A DNA stretch of 38,190 bases from Candidatus Binataceae bacterium. Its GTDB lineage: Bacteria > Desulfobacterota > Binatia > Binatales > Binataceae. The stretch covers positions 1 through 38,190 of the forward strand of contig DATJMX010000056.1 in assembly GCA_035508495.1 (NCBI GenBank), written 5' to 3'. The translations under genes were made by a program, and so were the position numbers. The notes below the pieces were generated by a model. That model was not told the origin of the DNA, searched no databases, and was given only the letters and a program-made list of their open reading frames with translations. Shown piece by piece: positions 1 through 7,672 of this stretch (positions within the stretch are counted from its first letter, which is position 1; each line of letters begins with the position of its first letter).

Positions 1-2
1 CG

Positions 3-1121
3 GCCGAGAGACTCGACTGGCCGGGGGAGTTCAAAGACGCAACCGAGAAGTACTCGAGCCAGGTTGCATTGGACAAGAACGATTTCCTGACTGGATATAC
101 CGCCGGGATGCCTTTTCCAATAGTCAATCTGGACGATCCCAAAGCCGCGGTTAAGATCGCCTATAACTGGCATATGGGTCCGTTCATGCCGGACGATTTC
201 ACTTTGGCGCCATGGGGCAGCTTTACCTACGCGCTCTCGGATTCGTCCAACACCTTCGAGCACGAAGAGACTCATGATTACGTCTGCTCGAAGTTTACTT
301 TCCTACGATATGCGCATCGAACCGAAGTCGATCCGCGGCCTTCCCTTGGTTCGAACAAAGACGGAGTTGAGTGGAAATCGAAATGTGACGACTGGACTAT
401 GGACGCCGACGGAAACTTCGGCGCCAAGGGCATCTGGATACGTTACCTCGATCCATTCAAGACTGACGACTTTTTCTACTTCACGCGGCGTGGCGGATTC
501 AGGATCGGCCACCAGGATTCCTACGATGCGCTCGATGAGAGCTGCCGCACCTGCCATCAGCCCTACTGGGCATACGCGTTGCCCAAGAACGAACAATTCA
601 CCTACCGGCTGCTTGGAACCACGCGCATTCTTGCCAGTCTGACCGCGAACGAAGAGCCGGCCGGCATCGTGCGCGGTGAAAAAGGAATGACGTTCGGCGA
701 AGAGCCGTTTCAATTGCGGAACGCATACATTCTCGAAATGACGCCGCGGATTCCCGGCTACGAGCATCTTCCGGAAATAGTCTATATCGATACAGAAGCG
801 TACGTATGGCTGGCCGCCGAATTCTACGATGAGCGCGAGCGAACCGCGACGGCGCTGCCGCTGTGGCGCACCAAACCTTCACCCTCGGGAGGATATCACT
901 TCGATCTAGCCGGCGAATTCTATTTTCCCACCGGCCAACTTCGCTCGCGCCATATGCAGGTCGATGGAGCTTTTCCTTTCGTGCATCAAGAAGATGTGAC
1001 AGCGACTGCATATTTCCGAACGATGGCACCGGCCCACGGCGACATATCGCAGAAGATCAACGGCGGCAATCTGGATGCAGACGCCTTCCTGCCAAAAGCA
1101 CTCTCCGGACGGCAGCATTAG
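3..1121 (+). CDS. DUF1329 family protein, 5' end outside the window
   Basis: The reading frame is open from base 3, so the start and probable signal peptide lie upstream. A TTG at 69 is only an internal codon. The sequence has the DUF1329 hallmarks: a KYSSQV segment, then LTGYTAGMPFP and a KIAYNW motif near the visible N-terminus, and an MQVDGAFPF segment near the end. The family is exported to the cell envelope and is often found beside RND/MMPL transporters in hydrocarbon- or steroid-degrading bacteria; its biochemical role is unknown. About 372 residues are visible, and family members are usually around 450. Odd point: a CRTCH sequence (codons 543-557) matches the CXXCH haem c site, and two further cysteines lie upstream. 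The gene converges on the serine hydrolase, with 19 bp between the stop codons. Confidence 0.85.
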   Translation, partial: AERLDWPGEFKDATEKYSSQVALDKNDFLTGYTAGMPFPIVNLDDPKAAVKIAYNWHMGPFMPDDFTLAPWGSFTYALSDSSNTFEHEETHDYVCSKFTFLRYAHRTEVDPRPSLGSNKDGVEWKSKCDDWTMDADGNFGAKGIWIRYLDPFKTDDFFYFTRRGGFRIGHQDSYDALDESCRTCHQPYWAYALPKNEQFTYRLLGTTRILASLTANEEPAGIVRGEKGMTFGEEPFQLRNAYILEMTPRIPGYEHLPEIVYIDTEAYVWLAAEFYDERERTATALPLWRTKPSPSGGYHFDLAGEFYFPTGQLRSRHMQVDGAFPFVHQEDVTATAYFRTMAPAHGDISQKINGGNLDADAFLPKALSGRQH

Positions 1122-1140
1122 TCAGTACGACGACAAGCTT

Positions 1141-2337
1141 TCACGGTTGCGGCCGCACCGGCGCCGGAATCGCGTGCCACTCAGGGACAGCATTGACGAT
1201 ATCTGACAGCATCTTGTCCATACCTTCGTCGATCCCATCGGTGTGAGTATTTGCCAGAGCGCACCAGCATAGTCCGCTCGCAGTTCGTACCAGTTCGTTC
1301 ATCGAGCCGGGCAGCCGCCCACCGTGCCACCAGTTCGGAAGTTCGTTGACGTACCATCCCCTCGCATAGTGTGGAATCGGCGATACCGCGCATGGCGAGG
1401 TCATCGTTTCGATGGTCTGGCGGGAAAGAATATTTGGCGTGTATTCGAAGCCATCGACATGCATCGCGAACCGCACAAGATCGGTCGCCGTTGCAAGCCA
1501 TCCGCCCGTGGAAACAAAGCGGTTGAGATTCATAGCGTAGGGATGCGTCCATCCTCCGGCACGATCGGTCTCTCCGTAGTAAATGACTTCTCGCGGCGCG
1601 CGTTCTGCGCGAGTGTTGCCCATGACTCGAGCGCCGCTCATCCCGCATCGTGCGAAGACATTCTGCTGGACGTATTGCGGATACGATTGGCGAGTGACTT
1701 TCTCTACGACACAGCCGAGAATGCCATAACCCAGGTTCGAATACGCGAAATGCTGCCCCGGCGGGTAGCGCAATGGATCGTTGCGGATATACCAGGTGAT
1801 GGTCTCGGCGGCGCTGGCCTTGGGATCGAAAAATGTCGGATCGTTTTCGTAGCTGCTCCATCCGCCGCTGGTGTGAGTCAGCAGGTGATCAATAGTTATT
1901 TCCTGGACCAGGTCGGGATACTTAGTCGCATAGTCGAAACCAAGTATCCCCTGTGGACCGAACACCCGATCGCTGAGACTGATCCTGCCCGCCTCGATCA
2001 AGGTGAAAATCGTGACTGAGGTAATCGGTTTGCTGATACTGGCAATCCGAAACAGGTTAGCCGGAGTGGCGATTTCATTCTCGCCCTTGTCAGCGAAGCC
2101 GAACGCTTTGCGATAAACGAACTGACCGTGGCGCGCGATCGCGATCGACAATGCTGGAACATCGTAAAGGCGCATGAAGCTGGTCGCGATTGCCGCAATC
2201 GCATCCAGTTCGTCCTCGGAAGGAGTGGGCTCATCGTCGGATGCAAATGAAAGCCGCGGCCACCAACCCGTCGCCGCACCAGATGCGAACAGCGCCAAAT
2301 GCTTGAGAGAAGTCCGTCGAGTGATTGCGCGTGCCAT
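1141..2337 (-). CDS. Serine hydrolase, beta-lactamase/class C family, Tat-exported
   Basis: This 398-residue protein belongs to the beta-lactamase/D,D-peptidase/esterase (class C, EstB-like) superfamily. The SxxK motif is S100-I-S-K103, the YxN motif is Y199-S-N201, and the third motif is H338-G-G340, the variant common in esterases and peptidases of the family rather than the KTG of true beta-lactamases. The N-terminus has a twin-arginine stretch (RRTSLKHL, residues 7-14), a hydrophobic segment, and a probable cleavage site after the FAS near residue 33. This suggests Tat export to the periplasm. Substrate cannot be told from sequence; an esterase or D-amino-acid amidase is as likely as a beta-lactamase. 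The ATG at 2337 is needed to keep the signal peptide. Confidence 0.85.
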   Translation of the reverse strand: MARAITRRTSLKHLALFASGAATGWWPRLSFASDDEPTPSEDELDAIAAIATSFMRLYDVPALSIAIARHGQFVYRKAFGFADKGENEIATPANLFRIASISKPITSVTIFTLIEAGRISLSDRVFGPQGILGFDYATKYPDLVQEITIDHLLTHTSGGWSSYENDPTFFDPKASAAETITWYIRNDPLRYPPGQHFAYSNLGYGILGCVVEKVTRQSYPQYVQQNVFARCGMSGARVMGNTRAERAPREVIYYGETDRAGGWTHPYAMNLNRFVSTGGWLATATDLVRFAMHVDGFEYTPNILSRQTIETMTSPCAVSPIPHYARGWYVNELPNWWHGGRLPGSMNELVRTASGLCWCALANTHTDGIDEGMDKMLSDIVNAVPEWHAIPAPVRPQP

Positions 2338-2371
2338 CGAATGCTGCTCGGAAGCATCCGCGCGGACGAAG

Positions 2372-3130
2372 TCAGAGTTCCTCGACGAAGGTGGCGCGGA
2401 CTTCTTCTTCGAGGCGGCGCGTCAGTTCTGCGCGATCGTGGCTGGTCATGCCTTCGGTCGGGATCGGCTTGCCGATAACCATGCGCATCTTGCGGCCCGG
2501 CACGACGAACATCGCCTTGCGCGGGAAGAATGAGCCCGAGCCGCTAATCGACATCGGAACCGCCGGCGCTTTGCTCAGGATCGCGAGCCACGCCGCGCCG
2601 TCATTGAACTCGTGCACGCGATTGTCGGGATAGCGATGGCCCTCGGCGAAGATGCTGAGCAGAAAGCCGCGCCGGATTACGTCGACCGCACGGCGAATCT
2701 CGCGGCCGCCCGCCTGGCGATCGATGATCACGTGCTGCGAATTGTTCAGCGCATAGCCGATGAGTGGAATCTTGAGCAGCTCCTTCTTGGCGACGAAGCG
2801 CGGATCGCCCGGAAAGTAGCCGGCGATCGTAAAGATGTCGAAGAAGCTCTGATGGTTCGAGACGAGGACGCAGCTCTTCAGCCCTTCCAGGTTTTCGAGG
2901 CCTACGATCTCGAGCTTGATGCCGCAGGTGCGAACGATGAGCTGACCCCACAGGCGGCTGACGAACGTTAGCGCGCGCGGCCTGTTGATCGCGGCGAACA
3001 GTGCGGCGAACGGCGCGAGGATGGCCGTATATATGAAGCTCAAAAGCGTCGCGACGACGCCCAGTGCGAGGCTCAGCGGCCCGCGCGAGGCGCCCGCGGA
3101 GAGAGAGGAAACCTGAACCTCATCAGCCAT
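2372..3130 (-). CDS. plsC: 1-acyl-sn-glycerol-3-phosphate acyltransferase (PlsC family)
   Basis: Transfers an acyl chain to lysophosphatidic acid, giving phosphatidic acid for phospholipid synthesis at the inner membrane. The NHx4D catalytic motif is N92-H93...D98 (SNHQSFFD), and the second acyltransferase motif appears as E163-G-H-R166 (canonical EGTR). A membrane segment lies at about residues 20-48. The frame stays open upstream to an ATG at 3253, but the 41 extra residues look non-coding. Starting at 3130 gives 252 residues, the normal family length, so that start is chosen; no strong Shine-Dalgarno sequence is visible at either. It lies downstream of the amidase on the same strand, but a repeat hairpin and about 270 bp separate them, so shared transcription is doubtful. 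Confidence 0.85.
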   Translation of the reverse strand: MADEVQVSSLSAGASRGPLSLALGVVATLLSFIYTAILAPFAALFAAINRPRALTFVSRLWGQLIVRTCGIKLEIVGLENLEGLKSCVLVSNHQSFFDIFTIAGYFPGDPRFVAKKELLKIPLIGYALNNSQHVIIDRQAGGREIRRAVDVIRRGFLLSIFAEGHRYPDNRVHEFNDGAAWLAILSKAPAVPMSISGSGSFFPRKAMFVVPGRKMRMVIGKPIPTEGMTSHDRAELTRRLEEEVRATFVEEL

Positions 3131-3365
3131 CGAGAGTAGTTTGGGCGTCGCAAAGTCCGCACGCAAGCGATCACTTTGAGCGGCTTTGATTCCAGATCCC
3201 CACCAGCGCGCTGCGATTCCGGCTTTCCTACGGGGCGCTGCTATCTGATTCATTACGGGAAGCTGCGATTCCGGTCCCCCTTCGCGTGCGGGACGGGGTT
3301 AGGTCGTTTGCCTGTGTCTCTTTTAGAGGCGTCGCCATCCCCAGCAAAAAAACCTAACCCTCTTT

Positions 3366-3393
3366 CCCTTCCCGCACGGGAAGGGAAGTTTGT
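3366..3393. repeat. Palindromic intergenic repeat, family D copy 1
   Basis: A perfect inverted repeat with 9-bp arms (CCCTTCCCG at 3366-3374 and its complement at 3377-3385, 2-base loop). The 27 bases 3367-3393 recur without mismatch at 34306-34332. It sits 11 bp past the amidase stop codon, where its transcript could fold as a 3' hairpin. Seven T residues follow on the minus strand at 3352-3346, so it could help terminate amidase transcription. Confidence 0.75.
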
Positions 3394-3403
3394 GCCTCGG
3401 ATT

Positions 3404-4810
3404 TCAGAGTTGAGGACGCTGCTTGTGCCAGTCCGTGGCGCGTTCGTAGGCCGCGCCCAAGCGAATCAGCGTTGCTTCGCCGAGGAGACGGCCGATGAGT
3501 TGGAGGCTCGGCGGTGGAGCACCTTTGCCGTTGCCGCCTGGCATCGAGAGCGTGGGATTGCGGCTCATGTTGAACGGCGCCGTGAACCCGAGGAGCGGAT
3601 TCGGCCCGACGAACGAGTCGGCGTCGGGCGCGATCGCGTCGGCCGGCAAGGTCGCCTGCGGCATCGAGGGGCATACGACCGCGTCGACCTGATCGAAGAC
3701 CTGCTGGAAGCGATTGCTGAAGCGCTCGCGCACCATGTGAGCGTCGGCATAGTCCTGGCCGCGAATCGAGGCGCCGAGTTTCAGGAACGAGCGATAGCCG
3801 GGGCCGTAATCGTCCGCGCGCGATGGATAGGTTGCGACGTGCGCAGCGGCGGCTTCCGCGGAGCACAGCGTCGTCCACGCGCTGAGGCACGGCTCGACAT
3901 CGGGCATCTTGATTTTGACGATGCGCGCGCCAGTGCGTTCGAGATCGCCAACCGCCGCGGCGATTGCACTCGCGACATCGTGCGATGCGCGCGCAGCGAT
4001 GTAGTTCTCATCGACGCCGACGCGGACGCCGTTCGCACCCGCGGCGATTGCAGCCGCGTAGTCATCAAGCGGTGCGGCGAGCGAAGTATCGTCGCGATCG
4101 TCGCGGCCCGCGATCACGCTCAACATCAGCGCCGCGTCGGCAACACTGCGAGTCATCGGCCCGATATGATCGAGCGACTCGCCGAGCGGGAACACGCCGT
4201 GACGGCTGACGCGGCCCCACGTTGGCTTCATCCCGACGATACCGTTGGCGGCAGACGGAAAACGAATCGAGCCGCCGGTGTCGGTGCCGATCGCCGCGTA
4301 GCAGAGCCCCGCCGCGGTGGCTACGCCCGAGCCGCTCGACGACGCGCCCGGCCAGAACGCGTCGTTCCAGGGATTGAGCGGAGTTGGAATTTCCGGATGG
4401 TACCAGGCCATCGCGAATTCGGTCAGATGCAACTTGCCGAGCATCACGGCGCCGGCTGATTCGAAGCGATCGACAACAGTGGCGTTCGAGTCGGGCCGCC
4501 ATCCGCGAAGCACCTTGCTCGCGCAGGTCGTTGGGATGCCCTTGGTCCAGCACAGATCTTTGACTGCGACGGGGACGCCATGAAGCGGCCCCCGCAATTT
4601 GCCCGCCGCGATTTCCTTGTCCGCGGCCTCAGCCTGTCTAAGCGCCGAATCGTCGAGGACAGTTAAGTAGGCGCGCAGCTTCGGATTCAGCTTATGAATA
4701 CGATCGAGCACGGCGCGGGTTGCCGCGACTGACGTGATTTCGCGCTTGCGCAGCCGCGCCGATAGTTCGCTGAGCGTCATGAAGCACAAGTCGGTACCGG
4801 AAATATCCAT
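3404..4810 (-). CDS. Amidase (amidase-signature family, GatA-like)
   Basis: This 468-residue enzyme has the Ser-cisSer-Lys triad of the amidase signature family: Lys84 in AVKDLCW, the serine-rich GASSSGSG at 155-162, and the nucleophile Ser181 in GTDTGGSIR. The family includes GatA of the Asp/Glu-tRNA amidotransferase. No gatB or gatC is adjacent and none lies in the window, so a free-standing amidase hydrolysing a small amide is the safer call. The protein looks cytoplasmic, with no signal peptide. The ATG at 4810 gives the normal N-terminus. A dispersed palindrome lies just past its stop codon. Confidence 0.88.
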   Translation of the reverse strand: MDISGTDLCFMTLSELSARLRKREITSVAATRAVLDRIHKLNPKLRAYLTVLDDSALRQAEAADKEIAAGKLRGPLHGVPVAVKDLCWTKGIPTTCASKVLRGWRPDSNATVVDRFESAGAVMLGKLHLTEFAMAWYHPEIPTPLNPWNDAFWPGASSSGSGVATAAGLCYAAIGTDTGGSIRFPSAANGIVGMKPTWGRVSRHGVFPLGESLDHIGPMTRSVADAALMLSVIAGRDDRDDTSLAAPLDDYAAAIAAGANGVRVGVDENYIAARASHDVASAIAAAVGDLERTGARIVKIKMPDVEPCLSAWTTLCSAEAAAAHVATYPSRADDYGPGYRSFLKLGASIRGQDYADAHMVRERFSNRFQQVFDQVDAVVCPSMPQATLPADAIAPDADSFVGPNPLLGFTAPFNMSRNPTLSMPGGNGKGAPPPSLQLIGRLLGEATLIRLGAAYERATDWHKQRPQL

Positions 4811-4894
4811 CCGTTCTCTCCAGCTATTCAGTCACGCCGCCTCGCCACGACCGCGCCGATCATTAGTCGCGAGCATGCGCAGCAGAAGGCCGCG

Positions 4895-4923
4895 TTGACA
4901 TGGTTTTCCGCGGTTGGTACTTC
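4895..4923 (+). promoter_or_regulatory. Putative sigma-70 promoter for the membrane protein/ferredoxin unit
   Basis: TTGACA at 4895-4900 is a perfect -35 box, followed after 17 bp by TACTTC at 4918-4923, a partial -10 match. It lies about 55 bp before the ATG at 4980 in the gap between divergent genes. A TAGAAT at 4973-4978 directly before the start codon is a second possible -10 element but has no recognisable -35. Confidence 0.45.
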
Positions 4924-4979
4924 AAGATCAAGTGCATCGTTCAGCCCGCCGTGAGGATTGGAGACGTTAAGGTAGAATT

Positions 4980-5165
4980 ATGGAACACATGACCGGGTTT
5001 CAGCAGTTCCTTACGATCCTGACCCAGCCCGATAACGTCCCGATCATGGCGATGATGTTCCTGGTGCTGTTCTTCACCTACATCTCGTTCAAGCAGGCGC
5101 GCCGCAACGACCAGCTGATCGAGCGCGGTCAGCGCGACAAGATCATCGAAGAGATGCGCAAGTAA
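4980..5165 (+). CDS. Small single-pass membrane protein next to ferredoxin
   Basis: A 61-residue protein with one hydrophobic helix at about residues 21-37 (MAMMFLVLFFTYISF), followed by a highly charged tail rich in Arg, Lys, Glu and Asp that should face the cytoplasm. There is no cysteine or metal motif. AAGG a few bases upstream could serve as a ribosome binding site. Only 25 bp separate it from the ferredoxin, and the pair is enclosed by a promoter and a terminator, so they are probably co-transcribed. I infer a membrane anchor or redox-complex subunit; I recognise no named family, and the sequence alone gives no function. Confidence 0.7.
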   Translation: MEHMTGFQQFLTILTQPDNVPIMAMMFLVLFFTYISFKQARRNDQLIERGQRDKIIEEMRK

Positions 5166-5190
5166 CCATTCCTGACTGAAAGGATAACCG

Positions 5191-5664
5191 ATGCCCTTTA
5201 CGATTATCGCCGAGAATTGCACCGGATGCAGCGCATGCGAGAAGCGCTGCCCCACGGGCGCGATCTCTGGCCTTTCGAAGCGGGTCTATTATATCGAGCC
5301 CGCGAGCTGTATCGATTGCGGTGCCTGCGGCGTCATCTGTCCCGACGACGCGATCATGAACAACAAGGGCGAGATCACGCACGTGCTCAAGCGCGCCGAG
5401 CGTCCCGTCGCCGTGGTGCATCCCGATAATTGCAACGGATGCGGCGTGTGCGTGGACGTATGCCCGTTTGATTGCATCTCACCGTCGCCGGAGAATACAG
5501 CGGTGTACCTCGGCAAGGTGCACGTCAACGAGAAGACCTGCGTCGGATGCCTTCTGTGTGAAGAGGTTTGCGGATGGGACGGAATTTACATCATGCCGTC
5601 CGGAGAGAAGGAAGCCTTCCTCAATTCGCTCGGCTACTCGGCGGCCGACGAAGAAGCAGCCTGA
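5191..5664 (+). CDS. Ferredoxin-type protein with four [4Fe-4S] motifs
   Basis: This 157-residue protein carries four complete CxxCxxCx3C motifs: Cys10/13/16/20, Cys40/43/46/50, Cys81/84/87/91 and Cys117/120/123/127. They form two tandem bacterial 2[4Fe-4S] ferredoxin modules joined by a linker at about residues 55-78. The first three motifs are followed by the usual proline; the fourth has glycine there. It should be a soluble low-potential electron carrier or a subunit of a larger oxidoreductase. GAAAGG upstream of the ATG is a good ribosome binding site. It follows the small membrane protein closely and ends just before a strong terminator, so the two make a self-contained unit. No partner oxidoreductase is visible in the window. 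Confidence 0.9.
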   Translation: MPFTIIAENCTGCSACEKRCPTGAISGLSKRVYYIEPASCIDCGACGVICPDDAIMNNKGEITHVLKRAERPVAVVHPDNCNGCGVCVDVCPFDCISPSPENTAVYLGKVHVNEKTCVGCLLCEEVCGWDGIYIMPSGEKEAFLNSLGYSAADEEAA

Positions 5665-5693
5665 GCCGCAACTCGGAATCTCCCGAAGACAAC

Positions 5694-6209
5694 TTGGGCG
5701 GGCCGGCGAATGCGCCGGCCCGTCTTTTTTTCCGCCGCTACTTTCGCACAACTGCGCCGGTATTCACCGTCTGCCTGATACTCGCTGCTGCTGTCCCCGT
5801 TGTCTTTGCTGACGGCCCTTCGCCATCGACCGAAGCTTATTCGGCGGAGAATGCCTGCACCGCGATCAAGTCAGCCGTCGGTGTGCTAGCCGAGGCGGAG
5901 CGCGCCGAGGCTTTGGGCCTGAATCTCACGACTGAGAAGGCGACACCCGCGGTGGTCGAGGTGCGGCTCAACGATTTGATCGAGCGCAGCGACCAGCTCG
6001 CAGCTACGCTGCGCGCGGTGCGGATGAGTTCGATGGCGAGCGACTCGCAGGTCCAGGATTGCATCGCAATGGGCGAGCGCACGCTGGCGTCGGCGCAGAA
6101 GCTTTGTTCGGATGTCGAGGAAATTCTCTACGGAGCTGAAGCTCCCGTAGCCGACGCGCCACCGATCAGGTTGGGCGTACCCGGATCGGCGCCCTCTCGC
6201 CAACCTTGA
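5694..6209 (+). CDS. Exported protein of unknown function, start uncertain
   Basis: The frame encodes an export signal (a hydrophobic run VFTVCLILAAAVPVVFA with likely cleavage after A) and a mature part of about 130 residues, rich in Ala and Glu and probably alpha-helical, with three cysteines. GC-rich third codon positions from about 5830 to 6200 support a real gene. The start is a problem: no ATG, GTG or TTG lies between the terminator hairpin and the signal peptide. The TTG at 5694 is the nearest start, and the ATG at 5568 would overlap the ferredoxin by 97 bp. The gene converges on FTR1 and overlaps its 3' end by 44 bp. No family recognised. Confidence 0.5.
   Translation: MGGPANAPARLFFRRYFRTTAPVFTVCLILAAAVPVVFADGPSPSTEAYSAENACTAIKSAVGVLAEAERAEALGLNLTTEKATPAVVEVRLNDLIERSDQLAATLRAVRMSSMASDSQVQDCIAMGERTLASAQKLCSDVEEILYGAEAPVADAPPIRLGVPGSAPSRQP
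5700..5732 (+). terminator. Rho-independent terminator after the ferredoxin gene
   Basis: A perfect 9-bp GC stem (GGGCCGGCG at 5700-5708, complement at 5713-5721) with a 4-base loop, followed by a T-rich run GTCTTTTTTTT. It lies 36 bp after the ferredoxin stop codon. It also falls inside the frame assigned to the next gene, which makes that gene's start uncertain. Confidence 0.85.
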
Positions 6210-7011
6210 CCTTCTCGCGAGGCTCCCGCCGCGGCATCAGGAACGAAATCGCCGCGATCGCAAGCAGCGCAACCTGCGCCCCAAGGCTCTGCAGCGTGGG
6301 CGCGATGCCGAGCATCGGAATCGTCGGCACGTGGTTGATGAACGTCGCGCCAATTCGATCCGCTTCCTGGAGGCTCGCGATCCCTTGGCCGATGAACACG
6401 ACCGCCATCAGGTAGAGCAGGCCCGAAGTAACCTTGAAGAACGCGCCCATCGGAATCAGGTAGGCAGCGCGCTTGAGAATCACGAATGCCACGATAAGGC
6501 ATAACGAGGCGGCCGCGATTCCAGCAAGTACCGCGTGCTTCTCGGCCGTCTCGGTCGCGCCGCTCGTGAGCGCCTGGAAGAAAACGATTGTTTCACCGCC
6601 CTCGCGCATCACGGCGAGGAAGGCGGTTAGTCCCAGCGCCAATCCGGGAACGCGGCTTTGGCCAGCGCTGTGGACCTTGTGTTTGATGAACGACATCCAG
6701 CGGTCGGATTGGGATTTCGAAGTGAGCCAGGAGCTGACGTAGAAGAGGGTTGCCGCCGCGACGAGCTGAAAGATTCCTTCGAGCGTGTCGCTCGCGTCGT
6801 CGCTGATAAGGCGATTGATAGCAAAGGCCAGAATGACGCTGGCGACGAGGGCCAGCAGCGCGCCACCATAGATTTCGCGTGACCGAGTCTGCCCGTTGCT
6901 GGCGCTGCGCGTGCCTGCGGCCAGCGCAACGATCACGAGCATCGCCTCGAGCCCCTCGCGAAAGAGAATTCCGAGGGAATAAAAGAAGTAAGCGACTACA
7001 GTTTCATTCAC
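6166..7011 (-). CDS. FTR1-family iron permease
   Basis: A 281-residue polytopic protein of the FTR1/EfeU high-affinity iron transporter family. The two characteristic REGxE iron-binding motifs are present: R18-E-G-L-E22 in the first helix and R136-E-G-G-E140 in a middle helix. About seven membrane segments can be seen. The start is GTG at 7011; no later start keeps the first REGLE helix intact. In other bacteria FTR1 proteins work with a ferroxidase or an EfeO/EfeB partner; none is adjacent here. A perfect Fur-box palindrome 21 bp upstream of the start implies repression by iron. The Pb(II)/Fe(II) permease annotation used for some relatives cannot be excluded. Confidence 0.9.
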   Translation of the reverse strand: MNETVVAYFFYSLGILFREGLEAMLVIVALAAGTRSASNGQTRSREIYGGALLALVASVILAFAINRLISDDASDTLEGIFQLVAAATLFYVSSWLTSKSQSDRWMSFIKHKVHSAGQSRVPGLALGLTAFLAVMREGGETIVFFQALTSGATETAEKHAVLAGIAAASLCLIVAFVILKRAAYLIPMGAFFKVTSGLLYLMAVVFIGQGIASLQEADRIGATFINHVPTIPMLGIAPTLQSLGAQVALLAIAAISFLMPRREPREKVKVGERAPIRVRPT

Positions 7012-7031
7012 GGCCGACGCTACTCAGCACA

Positions 7032-7052
7032 AATTGAGAATCATTCTCAATT
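7032..7052. promoter_or_regulatory. Fur box upstream of FTR1 iron permease
   Basis: AATTGAGAAT-C-ATTCTCAATT is a perfect 10-1-10 inverted repeat containing the core TGAGAATCATTCTCA, very close to the Fur 7-1-7 consensus TGATAATnATTATCA. Its centre is about 31 bp before the FTR1 GTG start. It is strikingly AT-rich for this genome. Confidence 0.85.
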
Positions 7053-7282
7053 AACGATACCGTCATATTCCCGACGATGTCAATCGTAAAGTGATCGTCA
7101 GACACGAAGGCCGCAGCGCGGCTTGCGGCACCAATGCTGCCGGAGTAGTTTCAAAAACCGAGGCGTGCCGGCGCATCACGCGCGGCCGCTTCAATTATTT
7201 TGGCCTGACTGGGATAGCGAAACTAATCGCGAGGTTCCCAAAGAAGCTCGTGATTCTGGCTTGAAGCTGGCTGAGTCGAACG

Positions 7283-7654
7283 ATGCGCTGCATCTATTGC
7301 CGTAAGCGCGCGGGCCTGATGCGCCGGGTTTGTGCGACCTGCTCGAAGGTCGTCGCGATCATCGAGCGCGCGGGCGGCGATGTCGGTATGGTCGGCATGG
7401 TTGATCTTTTCGTGGCCGAGGGTCTCACGCGTGAGCAGGTTGATGCGGTCCTCGACGCCGAGATCCGCGGCGAGCCGACGATGCGCGATCAGATGACCTC
7501 GAATATCACCAACACGCTGATGCGGAATCTTGGGATGCCCGGGCGGCAATCGCCGGATGACGTGCGGCGCGTGCGGCGCGCGGCGGAGTCTGGCGCTGGC
7601 GAGGGCACTTATACGGCACTTGGCGCGGGGCAGAAGACGCCCGGCGTTCATTGA
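7283..7654 (+). CDS. Small zinc-ribbon-like protein
   Basis: This 123-residue protein opens with two CxxC knuckles, Cys3-x2-Cys6 and Cys17-x2-Cys20, a short treble-clef or zinc-ribbon arrangement. A helical region follows (about 25-75), then an Arg/Gly-rich, probably disordered tail. I do not recognise a named family. It heads a run of closely spaced plus-strand genes (18 bp to the next), so it is probably co-transcribed with the unknown protein and the acyl-CoA dehydrogenase-type gene downstream. No strong Shine-Dalgarno sequence precedes the ATG. The 230 bp between it and the FTR1 start hold the Fur box and otherwise nothing I can identify. Confidence 0.65.
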   Translation: MRCIYCRKRAGLMRRVCATCSKVVAIIERAGGDVGMVGMVDLFVAEGLTREQVDAVLDAEIRGEPTMRDQMTSNITNTLMRNLGMPGRQSPDDVRRVRRAAESGAGEGTYTALGAGQKTPGVH

Positions 7655-7672
7655 GCGCGAGGGGAAGCGTCG

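Noticed and set aside
1141..2337. Beta-lactamase resistance gene
   Set aside because: HGG in place of KTG and lack of other class C features favour an esterase/peptidase relative; resistance cannot be claimed.
3176..4459. A 427-codon plus-strand frame antisense to the amidase
   Set aside because: Arg/Ala-rich product with no motif; the amidase frame has all catalytic residues.
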